64,000 bases of DNA, from assembly GCA_944472135.2 (NCBI GenBank), contig OX235270.1, positions 122,279,842-122,343,841 on the forward strand, in the 5' to 3' direction. Positions 23,431-34,179 of this stretch are shown here, piece after piece (positions within the stretch are counted from its first letter, which is position 1; each line of letters starts with the position of its first letter). Both the position numbers and the translations under genes were made by a program. The DNA comes from Trichobilharzia regenti (lineage: Eukaryota; Platyhelminthes; Trematoda; Strigeidida; Schistosomatidae). The notes under the pieces are model-generated. The model was given only the letters and a program-made list of their open reading frames with translations, searched no databases and was not told the DNA's origin.

Positions 23431-23841
23431 TATATCTTCCTCTATTATCATGCTTGATACTCCTAAATCTCTGATCATTTTGTTCATCTCAGTTGATCCT
23501 CAATTTCTTCAAATAATCAGATTCTCAGCTGCCAAGTTATACAGCTCCAGGTGAGAATTCTCTGCAGTTTCTTTTAGAAACTGAATGTATTCAGATCATA
23601 TCATCTACTAGATACCATAAATGGTTATCAAGAAGGAAAGCGATTTAAAATGATGCTATTGGCTACTCATTAATGTGCGTAGCTGCAAGACACTCACGTC
23701 AAACGGTAGTTCTGCTTGCCAGCCAGAACGAACTGCATGGTTTCCAATCTTGGTTCTTTGTATGACCAGTTCTCCGAAGTGACTAGCCAGAATTCTCGTT
23801 GTTTGAAATTATTCGACTGTCCAAGACAAAGCAAACCGTGT
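23431..23841. other. Leader of the 23842 hammerhead; no ORF
   Basis: No coding signal. The last 150 bp before the ribozyme may belong to the same mobile unit, but no clear pol III boxes were seen. Confidence 0.35.
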
Positions 23842-23890
23842 ACACTGCTGATGAAGTCAGTTCCAAACGGTTGAAACAGCCGTTCGGTGT
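23842..23890 (+). ncRNA. Hammerhead ribozyme, complete type I fold
   Basis: Stem I ACACTG (23842-23847) pairs with CGGTGT (23885-23890) in 6 of 6 positions, one of them G-U. The core CTGATGA (23848-23854) is perfect. Stem II AGTC/GGTT is weak (two wobbles). GAAA is at 23873-23876. Stem III is minimal (A-U, C-G, loop AGCC), followed by the cleavage triplet GTT (23882-23884), an allowed NUH. Minimal-stem-III type I hammerheads are known from PLEs and from small circular retrotransposon RNAs, and often act as dimers. Of all motifs in the window this one best satisfies every sequence rule. Confidence 0.7.
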
Positions 23891-24844
23891 TTAGATCACC
23901 CTTATCTGACTACCGGCTTGATGTAAGTGGTATACATCTACTCATTTCATTCGATCAGTTGTGTATAGTCTTGAGCAATGAGAACAACTTCTGTGGGATA
24001 AGATGAATTCACATTATTTTGTCAGGTTAGAACAATCTGCATCGTAAACTACATAAGTAATCACTGTGATACATGTTTCGGTACACATTTTAAATCCATC
24101 GACAGCCCATTTTATAAAGCTTTAATAAAATGTCAAAAATGAAAACAATGTGCACATTATTCAGGATGTTAGAATAATAAATTAAAATCGAAATGAAGAA
24201 ATTCTTATACTGTAAGAAAAGGCATGTTTCTGGAGTTCAAAGGTGAAACTGGACACTCACTAGGTTGGTTGGGTAATCATGTGGAGTGTTTTTCAAACTG
24301 AATGAGCGAGGACAATATTAACAAGAACATTAATAAATCCATTGACTGTAATACGGAAGTAGCAGGATGTAAACACCAAGTCATACCATAAAAATAAGAT
24401 TAAGTTTTCGAAAGGTCGGCTGATTGAGTCAACACTGCTTGCCAAGGTAAAAGTAAGCTAGTAACATTGTCTTCCTGAGCATGTAATTCTGGCCTTGCTC
24501 TTAGGATATCAACAGCTACAGAAACTCAAGGTAATTGTTAAGTGCCTTGTTTATTCAGCAGATTGAGAGATTATGATGCATTGATATGGTGTCCTTCTGT
24601 CCTTCTGGAGTGCTAGGCTATAACACTGATAAATGGAGGTGAGCTTTTAAGACGTGTTCCCTCATCCTCGTACATTCAATTCATTTAAGTTAAAAGTACA
24701 TATATCATTTGGAAATATTAATTGCTATAGCAATAGTTGATTAACTGTAATCCTTAAAGCCAAATGATCATGTTTGAAACGTGTCCAGTAAACTGGCTCA
24801 TAAGATAATGTTGAACACTGCAAATGCAATAATAATAACCACTG
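23891..24844. other. No recognisable feature
   Basis: AT-rich. No ORF or repeat relationship recognised. Confidence 0.45.
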
Positions 24845-25045
24845 TGCGTCGGTGGCACGGTGGTTAAGGCTCTCGCCGACCATGCACATGGTCCGGGGAT
24901 CAAGCCCACGCCGACGCACACCTGATATCTATGGTCGGCCTGAGAAATTTGGGCTACCGATGTCCATGCTGAAAATTCCATACTTGTACCAAAAATACGG
25001 TGTGGAATCAAGCTGTAATCAAAAAAAAAATAAAATAAAAAATAA
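24845..25045 (+). mobile_element. SINE-C, full-length copy
   Basis: Head GTGCGTCGGTGGCACGGTGG with A box TGGCACGGTGGTTAAGG, B box region GGGGATCAAGCCC about 40 bp on, then a body (CCTGATATCTATGGTCGGCC). The 3' tail AAAATTCCATACTTGTACC ... TGGAATCAAGCTGTAATC ends in an A-rich run. RNA polymerase III transcription is expected. The tail matches the 3' end of the CR1-like LINE at 6438-6501, which probably supplied its retrotransposition machinery. Confidence 0.85.
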
Positions 25046-25375
25046 AGGCTTTTGTATTTCCCAATGAATGAAAACAAAACGATATTGTTTTCACTGACGT
25101 TTCGCCATTTAATGCTAATAGCTTTCTCAAAGTATTATTAAACCGAAATTTACAAAATCTCAGCATATACATATATATATATATATATATAACAAAGAGT
25201 TAAGGGGTGAGAAAATAGGCAAGTTAGGTCAACTTAAAAGGACATATTGAAAGTCAAAATAACAATGAAGATCACTAAACCAAATATCAAAGGTAATAGT
25301 ACATCTGTTCTGATATCAAAACAAAGTTTAGTAACTTGATCATCGTTCATCAGTCTGGGTTCATTTTTGTTAATC
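25046..25375 (+). mobile_element. PLE-2 terminal fragment with TA tract
   Basis: Same order as 20045-20290: outer end repeat, TA run (25168-25190), inner repeat (AACAAAGAGTTAAGGGGTGA). It then continues into the reverse complement of 22050-22190, i.e. the PLE-2 3' UTR in opposite orientation. Only end sequence remains, with no coding part. Confidence 0.75.
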
Positions 25376-25390
25376 AACAATTCCTACAGA

Positions 25391-25396
25391 TTTATT
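25391..25396 (-). terminator. Candidate polyadenylation signal AATAAA
   Basis: AATAAA on the minus strand, about 93 bp downstream of the stop codon of the putative terminal exon at 25489-25690. Confidence 0.5.
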
Positions 25397-25488
25397 TTTT
25401 TACGGCTGTTAGTACTAATCAACGAAACATATCCAAAGTTCTCAGAAAGCTGACATTACCCCAGGTATCAGAATTTAGATTTCCACAT

Positions 25489-25690
25489 TCACAGTATACG
25501 TTGTGATTTGAATAACTTCCTAATGAATTCTTTGATTTCACCACTGGGTAATAAAACCTTCAGTACTTGTGACTGATTAAGTTTCTTCAGTGTTTCAATG
25601 GCTTCTTGTTTAGCACTGTCGATAAATAAGAGAGATTTTTCTTTTATATCACTTGACGCTTTATATTCAGTACTACAGGCTATTTGTATT
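25489..25690 (-). CDS. Putative 3'-terminal exon of an unidentified host gene
   Basis: On the minus strand, a polypyrimidine-rich acceptor (CTTTTCACGTCATCCTAG) precedes 66 open codons and TGA at 25491-25489. The reading begins IQIACSTEYKASSDIKEK, contains SAKQEAIETLKKLNQSQVLK, and ends LFKSQRIL. It has no ATG, looks like an evolved hydrophilic C-terminus, and matches none of the mobile-element proteins in this window. The 26185-26289 exon ends two bases into a codon and this one supplies the third, so the phases fit. An AATAAA lies 93 bp past the stop. The family is not recognised. Confidence 0.55.
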
Positions 25691-26074
25691 CTAGGATGAC
25701 GTGAAAAGAAATTTATAAATTAGCACAAACATAAGTCGTTTAAAAATGCTGAGGCTGAATGTATAGATTCGTTGCAAATGACAACAATATGGGATGGCAA
25801 AGTTAAACTATCATAGCCAAAACTGCAGTGACCTTGAATAGCCAATCAGAATTCAAACACTGAAAAATTCGCTAAAACACATTTCAAACATGATATTACA
25901 CTGTATAGATGTAGCTTAAGTTGTAGGAATGTCTCCCAGTCAATACATAGATGATTTATATAGAAATCTTACCACGCCCGGTAAACCTATTCATCTAGGT
26001 GACTGTAGGTCATGGTACTTTGAGATCCATTGATATTTCTGACACTATTCTCCACCCTACTTCTATCTCTAGCC

Positions 26075-26154
26075 ATAATCCTAAACCTAATTTAAACCCT
26101 AATCTTAACCTTAAACCTAGACCCTAAACCTTAATCTTAAAAGCCATAACCCTA
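26075..26154. repeat. Degenerate telomere-like repeat (CCTAA-type)
   Basis: Irregular units such as CCTAAACCTAA, AACCCTAATCTTAACC and ACCCTAAACC resemble mutated CCCTAA/TTAGGG arrays. It lies inside the putative intron of the minus-strand host gene. Confidence 0.6.
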
Positions 26155-26184
26155 CAGAACAGTGAAGATTTACAGAAAAAGTAC

Positions 26185-26289
26185 CTGGGGAATAAATGGA
26201 ATACTGCATCCACGTTCTCCAAGTCCAAAAAGGTAGGTATGATTTGATTTGGAATGACTTTTCGTAGCATCTCCTGTGTCTGATCGGTT
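26185..26289 (-). CDS. Putative internal exon of the same host gene
   Basis: Acceptor TTGACCTTCAAG, donor CCCCAG/GTACTT. One frame is open through the exon, reading RTDQTQEMLRKVIPNQIIPT and FLDLENVDAVFHLFP, and joins the 25489-25690 exon in phase across a 494-bp intron. That intron contains the telomere-like repeat at 26075-26154. The ATG-initiated 110-codon ORF over this region is in a different frame and less protein-like. A further candidate exon at 26375-26450 ends at a strong donor (CTACG/GTAAGT). Joining it would need a 19-nt micro-exon at about 26310-26330 and a 24-nt intron, which is unproven although schistosomes have both. Confidence 0.5.
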
Positions 26290-26374
26290 CTTGAAGGTCA
26301 ACTTTTGATTTACCTTGACTTTGACCAGGATACTTTAATTTCACCCCAGGAATAAAAGTCAGATTATGCAGGAA

Positions 26375-26450
26375 TGGTATACACTTACCGTAGTGCAAGT
26401 TTATATTATTAAGTATGTGACAGAAAAGCGTAAACTCTGCATTATACAAA
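26375..26450 (-). CDS. Possible upstream exon of the 25.5-26.5 kb host gene
   Basis: Acceptor GGAACTCCTTAG and donor CTACG/GTAAGTG flank an open frame reading YNAEFTLFCHILNNINLHY. Its phase does not join the 26185 exon directly; it fits only through the proposed 19-nt micro-exon. Low confidence. Confidence 0.3.
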
Positions 26451-27224
26451 TACCAAGTGCTCTAAGGAGTTCCACAAAGTTATACACAAGAATGACATAA
26501 CTTCCCGTTAATCAGTAAATATATATTCGTCAGTTCAAAGAATATTCAGGTATATTATAATCTCTTTTCTAATGCATTATGTTGATTTATTCTGTGAATG
26601 ACTCACACGTTGAGAAGAACAAATACAATAACAACACTACTACATAGAGAGTGGCTAAAGCTTGCAAATACTGACAGGTGTTCACAGAATTACTATCTCA
26701 ATAACTTGCTCTTTTCGCACTGTTTAACGTCCATATTATACAATTTATTCATCATGTCTGTCAAGGCTAGTTGGTGCAACAAAATCCTCAAAAAGTTTTG
26801 AATAACTTGTACCGTTTGTATAGTTGAAATTTGAAATGAAAGGAAGATCGATTCAACTGAATTACTGCCTATTTTAAAATCATGTCATCAGTATTTCCTC
26901 AGGGAAAGTTGAAGCGAAGTTATTTAGTCTCGTCAATTTGTCTTAATCTGGGGGGAATAAATCAACTAGAATAGTGTGGATTTTACAATTCTTAACTAAC
27001 TAATCACGCATTTTATGGGATGAGAAAAGTGTAAGGTAGGAAATTACCAACATACTGTGGAACTCTAAGTTAACGGCCTTTTTTTTGTTTTCATTGCTGC
27101 ATAGTCCTTAATATTCTCATTTGTATTAACTTTATATTCATAGCTTTTTGAACAATAACATTAATGTAAATGACCTATTTCAATCATTACTCCTTTAGTA
27201 AGAAAATTAGATGCACTATCGTGT
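26451..27224. other. No confirmed feature; possible exon near 26700-26810 (-)
   Basis: On the minus strand an open stretch of about 37 codons contains LTDMMNKLYNMDVKQCEKSK after an AG acceptor at about 26811, but no good donor follows. Otherwise nothing seen. Confidence 0.3.
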
Positions 27225-27285
27225 CAAATACTGGAAATTCCACATTTGTATCAAAAGTACTGTTCGGAATAAAGCTGTCATTCAA
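27225..27285 (+). mobile_element. CR1-like LINE 3' tail
   Basis: GGAAATTCCACATTTGTATC ... GGAATAAAGCTGTCATTC matches the LINE 3' end at 6438-6490. Only the tail is present, a severe 5' truncation. Confidence 0.6.
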
Positions 27286-27610
27286 GTATTGGTTTGTAGA
27301 GATTTGACTGATCGGTTATAGGATTTCATTATAGGTTGATATAGGTTAGAGAACCATTGGAATACCCACCGGGAATACTGGACAGCTGCCTCGTTCTAGT
27401 TTTGGACTCTTCATCAGCATGCACCCACCGTCAGGGTTCGAACACAGAACCTTCTTGTTACAAGGCTAGTGAGCTCATAGACCATTACGCTTATGGGACT
27501 CAACCCAATGACCCATGAATTTCATCTTCTGTGAAGTGCCGACGTGGCGTGACCTCTAGCCAATGTCTTCGGCTAGAACCTGTCCTGACACCCGACCAGC
27601 TGCTGCTATT
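27286..27610 (-). mobile_element. HH-1 element, minus orientation
   Basis: Minus strand: tRNA-like head over 27420-27500 (B box complement GGGTTCGAACAC at 27434-27445), hammerhead-like module over 27374-27424 with a damaged core and GAAA (GAGG), then the family tail ending near CAAGTATTGG. The leader upstream of the head (27510-27600) is shared with copies at 33980-34075 and 52850-52960. Confidence 0.7.
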
Positions 27611-27814
27611 ATTCTTATTATTAAAAGAACTTATGACTCAGTTTGTAATTTTTCAGGATATTGCGTCAATTTAAATGGATATGAGAGTAGTTAAACTGGC
27701 CTTCTCTCATGGAATCCAATTAGATTTTAATATAGGTATAAAACTTGGGCATTGTGATAGAGTAAAGCTCCGATACAGATAAGATTTTTATTTTAATGAA
27801 TCACACATTGTTAT

Positions 27815-28234
27815 TGATATGTATCCACATATATATTTATGTGTGTGTATGTTGGTCTCCTTTCTGTTTGCTCGCTTAGTCTGTGACCATTTCACTTGTA
27901 TGAACTTGTCTCCTTTTGCAATGTTGATTCTCCTTATATTATATTATATATAATATGAGTGTTTGTTGACAGTCCGTTGCTTAGTGACATATATCCATAT
28001 ATGGTTGTTTGACATGTCTGCTATATATATTTTGTTATATATATATTTCGTTCACACATTCTGTGTGAACTACTTTACTTATTTGCCACTTTGGTGTGAG
28101 ACCATTTTATTTTCGTCTCCTTGTGTTTGGACAATAGAAGTATCATCGCAAACCTAGTGGTCTTCTGATTTCCGCCTTCTCGCGTCAGGACGATTAGTTT
28201 CTCGACCAGCCCATAACAATAATTTAGCTACGAG
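27815..28234 (+). repeat. LTR-like repeat, copy 1 (second copy 54530-55050)
   Basis: About 420 bp shared with 54530-55050, including GTTTGTTGACAGTC and GAAGTATCATCGCAAAC, ending ACGAGTACATAACAGTT. The last 30 bp (AATAATTTAGCTACGAG) look like an LTR end followed by a primer-binding site. No coding sequence follows in either copy, so these are best read as solo LTRs of an otherwise absent element. Confidence 0.5.
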
Positions 28235-29400
28235 TACATAACAGTTATACAGTAATATTAACTGATGACGTTTCGAGCCCAAATTATTCCCACTCATAAT
28301 CATATCAAGTCACTCACTCACACAACTGTTTTCTTTCATTTATATACATGTGTGGAATTGATTAGACATGTGAATAAAAATCAATATAAGATAATGTACA
28401 TTCAGAAATAGTAATAATAATACGAGTGTTATTGATCAAATGCAATCAAATGGGAAATAAGACGAGTGTTTTTCTAGTCAAAATAAATAATTAACTCGTT
28501 AGAATGTTGTGATGTATTTGAATTGACATAGAATACAATTTAAGATTAATTATTATCCTCCTCTGATTTGACTGACTGGTGGTAATAATATCTTCGATAT
28601 TTCTGGTATTTGCATTGAGTCATTTCTGTTGCATGTGTTGGGTGTAGACTCGATGAACCAGGCAGGATTCAGTAATCAATCTCTCTCTCCACCTACCTAT
28701 ATTACTTCTTAGCATTTTAACCCTCTCCCACCCACTACGTTGTGTGGTTGTGTGTTAATGCATGCAGTGCAATGAAGTAGTGAGATTTTTTCTAAATTAC
28801 TCATCTTCTCGGGTGGAGTCAACCATTCTAAACATAGCTGAATTCTTATGTTCTCACAAACAAGCTGACTACCCCGCCCCGATCTACTAGTTTGACCTAT
28901 GTATTTGACCTAATTCACAGTCATTGCAGGGTGTTTTGTAAATTATTTTGTCTAATTGGGTCAACCGACAAGGGTCCTTTAACCTACAGAGCTTGTCCTA
29001 CCTAAATGAGTTTGTAGGTTAAAATGTCACCACCCTAATTCCTGCTTTATTAAGTATCCTACGTAGGGTCTCAGATGTTCCCTGCTCATATGGTTTAATA
29101 TTAGATTACTTATAATCTCTCTTATTTATGTTATCATCAAGACTATAAAACACTCGTCTTATTTCCCATTTGATTGCATTTGATCAATAACACTCGTATT
29201 ATTATTATTATTTCTGAATGGAAATTATCTCACATTGATTTTTAATCCAATAGCTAATTGATTCCACACATGTATATAAATGAAAGAAAACAGTTGTGTG
29301 AATGAGTGACTTAATATGATTATGAGTGGCAATAGTTTGTGCTCGAAACGTCATCATTTAATACTACTGTATAACACTGTGTGATTTATCAAAATAAAAT
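28235..29400 (-). mobile_element. PLE-4 with inverted ends, internally deleted
   Basis: 28235-28500 (minus orientation) and 29140-29400 (plus orientation) are inverted copies of the PLE-4 terminus; between them lie the 3' UTR and 3' coding region. The minus strand over 28880-29130 reads YEQGTSETLRRILNKAGIRV, PTNSFR, LKDPC and IIYKTPCNDC, i.e. the linker and start of a Penelope GIY-YIG domain, interrupted by stops. The RT core is missing. The full 3' region matches 12295-12985 in opposite orientation. Confidence 0.75.
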
Positions 29401-29639
29401 CCGTTGCACAATGCATTATTAGATTTTTAATTGTTTCTTAAGCGGATAAAATAGTTCACTATTGTTTGAAAGTAATCCAACTTAATTGGCCTTTTCAAAA
29501 ACTACCTTTAACTGAGATTATTTTAAGATCATTGTCATTTCTCAAACAAATAAAAATTAATATCAGCATTTGAATATTTTTGTTTTCTGATAGTTTAATC
29601 CTACAGGAATAAGGTGATTTTTGAAATTTCAGTTTAACT

Positions 29640-30580
29640 TTCTACTATGCAATTTACATGTGAAGACCAGCAGGTTGTCAAAAGAAGCAGCGAAGACAAG
29701 ACTTCAAGTGAACATAGAAAAGACAGATGTGATGGAGATACCTAGCCAACAATAACAACTACCAGTCACTATCAACGGATTAATTTGGAGGAAGTCACCA
29801 CTTTCACTTATCTAGGTAGCAGCACAAAAATTATGGGCATCACGAAGGAAGGCAGAATTGGAAAAGCAAAATAGACCTTCATTGATCTGAAACAAGCATA
29901 AACACCGAAATTCATATTTTTCTAAAATTAATGTAAAATCATTTATTTTTATTTTTTTATTTTTGATTACAGCTTGATTCCACACTGTATTTTTGGTACA
30001 AGTATGGAATTTCCAGCGTGGATATCCGTAGTCCAAATTTCGCAGGCCGACCATAGATATCAGGTGTGCGTCGACAGGGGATCGAACCTCCTACCATGTG
30101 CGTGGTCGGTGAGAGTCCTAACCACTGTGTCAGTGACGCACAGTTCTCCTATATGTTTCAGAGGTTTATCAAATGCATCTGGAGAAGTATTTTAAACAGC
30201 CTACTGCAGACTTTCATCATCAACAGATTCGTTCCGTGGTTCAGTACTGAAAGTCGGATGACCGAACAAAAAGCAACTCTGGGAACAAACTAACCAAGAA
30301 CCTATTGCTCAAGAAATATGCCGAAGAAAATGGAGATGGGTTGGTAACACTTTGTGGAGACGTTTGAATGACATTTCGCGCCAGGTTCTCGAGTGGAACC
30401 AGAATGAGAAAGGACGAGTCGGGTTTTCGAGGGTTACGTGGGGGTGGGGGGTTGTGTGAGGAGGTGATAAAGGGCTGTGGCCAATCGTGGAGCCAGTCCA
30501 AGAGGATTGGCAGTGAGCAGGATGAAATGGAGGTGTGGTATTGAAGTCCCATGTTCCACTCAGAAGCTGAGGGAATAATG
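29640..30580 (+). mobile_element. RTE-B LINE fragment split by SINE-C
   Basis: Left part 29640-29930 contains CTTCAAGTGAACATAGAAAA and a TFTYLGSSTK-like segment. After the SINE, 30150-30570 continues with INRFVPWFSTESRMTEQK, a RKWRWVGNTLW-like tract and the 3' end VEVWY. Several frames are needed. Same family as 15200, 31060 and 46030. Confidence 0.72.
29948..30141 (-). mobile_element. SINE-C copy inside RTE-B
   Basis: Minus strand: head (A box over AACCACTGTGTCA complement, B box complement GGGGATCGAACCT at 30077-30089), body and LINE-like tail ending in an A-rich run (seen as T-rich at 29940-29965). It splits the RTE-B copy, so it is younger than that LINE. Confidence 0.82.
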
Positions 30581-31059
30581 ATAGTAACAACCTTTAAGTT
30601 ACTACCTGATAGTTTATTTATTTGATTGGTAACTTTCTTTTTGTTTTGTTGGCTATCTGTTCATCTTTCATTGTGAAGTTTATGTACGCACGCACACACA
30701 TACACGCACACACACCGTTATCTGTCTAACATGCACAACGTTTAGTCTGTCATTCACGTGATGATAATCAAAACAGACACTACAGACAAAGTGATCGATA
30801 AAAAAACAATAACAATAATAAAAACAACAATAGTGACAATAACAAAAGCAATCAATATAAGATCTGTGTAGAAGTGACACCTTTCCGATATTTGGATTTA
30901 CAGAATTTCTGGAAAAAAATTGAATCAATATAAGGGACTGAAAGTGTTTTCAGTTAAACATCTTGTAGATAAGAATGTTATATAAAGCTGAAATAGAAAG
31001 TTTGTGACTGAATGACGAGGGTGGTGTTTGTAAAGCTCTGAATTATATTAGGATTCCTA
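30581..31059. other. No gene seen; CA-rich microsatellite at 30685-30715
   Basis: AT-rich with one CA/CACG run. The minus-strand 82-codon ORF is low-complexity. Confidence 0.45.
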
Positions 31060-32150
31060 CCATTCATCATGAGATTCATTTATCAGCCGTTTACAAAAAG
31101 CAAATACAACTTAACACACTGTTATATGTATATTAAGGCGGGAGTAAAACAAGTCTGCCTACTATCGCCAGTGATTTTCCTGATTTTGGGTGGTAGACTG
31201 GATAATGACACAGATAGCGGCAGCGAGGTAACAGGCACAAAATGGACCCACACAAAAAACTTGGAGGATCTGGACTTCGCCGATGATATATGTCTGATTT
31301 CCCACAAAGTGGAAGATAAGCAAATGAAAAGCAACAAGTTGGCAGAGGAAGCATACAGAGAAGATAGGACTTCAGGTGAACATTGAGGGAACAGAGGTGA
31401 AGTTTCCTCGCCAACACCAACACCAACAGCGACAACAACAACAACAATCAGCCAGCACACACGGGAGAAATCTGAAAGAAGTAACACCCTTTAACTACCT
31501 ACCTACCCACCTGGTAAGCATCGTTTCAACTACAGGCGGACGGTACTGACAAGGATATCAAAGCAAGGATCGGGAAAGCAAGACAAGCCTTCATTACTCT
31601 CAAGTCTATGTGAAGGTCAACAGCACTCAGCATCAAAAATAAGATCCAGATTTTCAACTCCAATGTGAAGTCAGTCAGTGCTACTATACGGATGGATCAG
31701 AGACTTGCACTGCGCGTCATAAAGAGCATCTCAAATAAACTACAGATCTCCATCAACAGATGTCTTCTCTCCATTCTCCGCTCAAGGTCAGATGGCCGGC
31801 CAGAAAAGATCAGCAACAGGGATCTCTGGCAATGAGCAAACCAACCAGAAACCGATTGTACAACAAATAAGCAGGAAGAAATGGAGGTGGATTGACCATA
31901 CTTTGAGGAAATTATTAAGTGACATCACTAGACAGGCCATCGCTCGAGTGGAATCCGAAAGGGAAGTGGCGAGTTGGTCGTCAGTGAGAGGACGACTTGG
32001 AGGAGGTCATATGAAGAGGAGATGAAAGCGTGTGGGCAGACTTGGAGCGGGGTGAAAAAGTTGGCAGAAAACCGAAGGCAATGGAGACGTTTGGCTGAAG
32101 CCCTATGTTCCTCTAGGAATTAAAGGATATAATAATTATAATATAATATA
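31060..32150 (+). mobile_element. RTE-B LINE 3' half, degenerate (sister of 46030-47185)
   Basis: RT motifs: VKQVCLLSPVIF (motif B) near 31150 and LDFADDICLISHKVED (motif C, intact) at 31271-31318. Frameshifts follow. The stretch from about 31500 to 32140 is almost identical to 46560-47180, including the same TGA in the RDLWQ tract at about 31836 and the same downstream shift. Ends with PLCSSRN-type coding sequence and an ATAAT-rich tail. Confidence 0.8.
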
Positions 32151-32218
32151 ATAATACTTTATTTTCCGATCATCTATTTCACACTTGTCTGTTGATTTTT
32201 AGGTTGACCTCTATTTAT

Positions 32219-32256
<38 letters not shown>

Positions 32257-32264
32257 CGAGTTTG

Positions 32265-32390
32265 GCCACGGGGTGTACTGGACATGCAGCTGTTTTATCT
32301 TAGTTTGGGAATCATTGGCAGTACGCACCCGCTGGGGTTCGAACCCAGGACCATGCCGTTACAAGGCAAGCTCTATATCTAATCAATTGT
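32265..32390 (-). mobile_element. HH-1 partial element next to a TA tract (32222-32254)
   Basis: The minus-strand hammerhead-like module at 32274-32323 has perfect 6-bp stem I ends (GTACTG / CAGTAC) but a damaged core. The tRNA-like head piece with GGGTTCGAACCC complement follows at 32335-32347. The 3' tail is cut off by the TA run. Confidence 0.65.
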
Positions 32391-33824
32391 GACTCATAAT
32401 CCTACACACTAATATTATCATCTCACTTTAGTATTTCCACTAACTGTCAAACTTTAACACACACACAAAGAAAACTGATTGTTATTATCTATTGTAATTC
32501 ATATATATATAAGACTGTACAGCTATGAAAATGAAATCATCAAAAGGAGAATTTTCTTCGCTGAATTCTTTGTTTGGTCTGTTGAATGATTTAACTTGCA
32601 TACTACGTTTTTAATCACTTTTTATGTTGTGAATTTTAGATAGCAAATTACGTAACACAAAGAAAGTTAATCGGGCAGAAACTTAAATAAAATAAGTAAA
32701 TTGAGTGACGTAATATAGTTGAAGGGTTTGAGTAGAATTCAACTAGAGTTGAGAGAGAGAGAATCAACCTAATAACAGTGATAATAAGACGTAAAGATTT
32801 ATTAAGAGATTTTACAGCTTGAGAATGATATAGCTGAAAAGAGTAACTCTTCCGTGAACGTGTTTTGTTTGAATAATATTACTCATATTAAGTTGTACAG
32901 TACGGTAACATGAGCTTACAGCTGTTCGACTTCAGTTTTTTTTTTAATTATTCGTGTGACTAAATTTTTCATTCCTAGTGGAATATGCGCCTTCTGTCTT
33001 TGAAGCTTTAGGAGTGATGGTCTGATTCTTTTTTACTGGATGAAGTTACTAGTCTTACTCCCAAACTTCTTCCTATGTCGACGACAATTTAAATTAACTA
33101 TTCTTTCTCACCATCTGTTGGTACTTTTTTAACAATAAGTTGATCGCGCTGTCCAGTCTTCGTTCATCTTCACACAGCTACATGGTTCATTTAATTCAAT
33201 ATGAAGAATAAACGTAGAAGAATACTTACTGTTTACAGGACTTAGTTTATCTTGTCTGTTAGGCATATATATATAAATAACTAGTAATTAATTAAATAAT
33301 TAATTAACTAACGTGATCTAAGTGTTTTCAATCGAATTCTTTTGTCTCTTTTCGTCAATTTGTCAGTTTAATCTACACATAATTGACTGTTTGTTTTTGT
33401 CTGCTTGCTCTGCATAAAATTAGCTTAACTTAATAATCATAGCAAACAAAAAAAGGATTATTCAGTGCTCTGACCTTACACACATGCGAAATAATTTTTG
33501 TTTTCGCTTACATGAAAGCGAAACCAATGAAGCATATCAGATGATGTCAGTGAATATATACGTGTAACTTTTAGATGACAGTTACCACCTGTAGTGATGA
33601 AACTAGAATCATGAAATCTGAATGAATTAGTTTTATTACAGTAGATGTTTAATTATCTTGATTTAAAAATTAATCAGATATGATTAATGTGAACAGTTTA
33701 GCCAGTGTTAAACGGAATTCATCAGTATCTTTTTCTGCTTCATTGTCACCAATTAATGATGCAATGCCTGCAGTTAACCTTCAAAGAAATGAAACAACTC
33801 AAAGGGTATTAACAATGAAAAATA
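32391..33824. other. No recognisable feature
   Basis: AT-rich, only short ORFs, no shared repeat recognised. Confidence 0.45.
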
Positions 33825-34110
33825 AATGTGCTGACATCAGTTAAAGAACCATTGGTTAAACCAACTGGGAATACTGGACAGTTTGGGACTCCGCTTAATC
33901 AGTACGCACCCACACTTCCCGGTTCGAACCCAAGACCCTCTTCTTACAAGGCGAGCTAGCTCGTAGACCATTAAGCCACTGGGACCCGATCCAATGACCA
34001 GTCAGTGCATGAATTTCAACTTCTGCCAATTCACGACATTGCGCGACCGCTTCCTATAATGTCTTCTTCGATGAGTTATTGCCCCATCTTCAACCTCCTA
34101 TACCCCACTA
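33825..34110 (-). mobile_element. HH-1 element with the ribozyme core deleted
   Basis: Minus strand: leader 34110-33990, tRNA-like head with A box complement over 33959-33977 and B box complement GGTTCGAACCC at 33921-33931. The stem I parts (CAGTACG, ATACTGGACAG) and the 3' tail are retained, but the CTGANGA...GAAA core between them is mostly gone (33877-33905). Confidence 0.7.
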
Positions 34111-34179
34111 ATCACGGCTTCCTACCAAAACTCCAGGTTACTGCCTGAATAGGGCCAGTCGCCAGTGAGTGTCAGACAG

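Noticed and set aside
26117..26449. 110-codon ATG-started minus-strand ORF
   Set aside because: The exon frame starting EMLRKVIP is more protein-like, has matching splice phase, and lies in another frame over the same bases.
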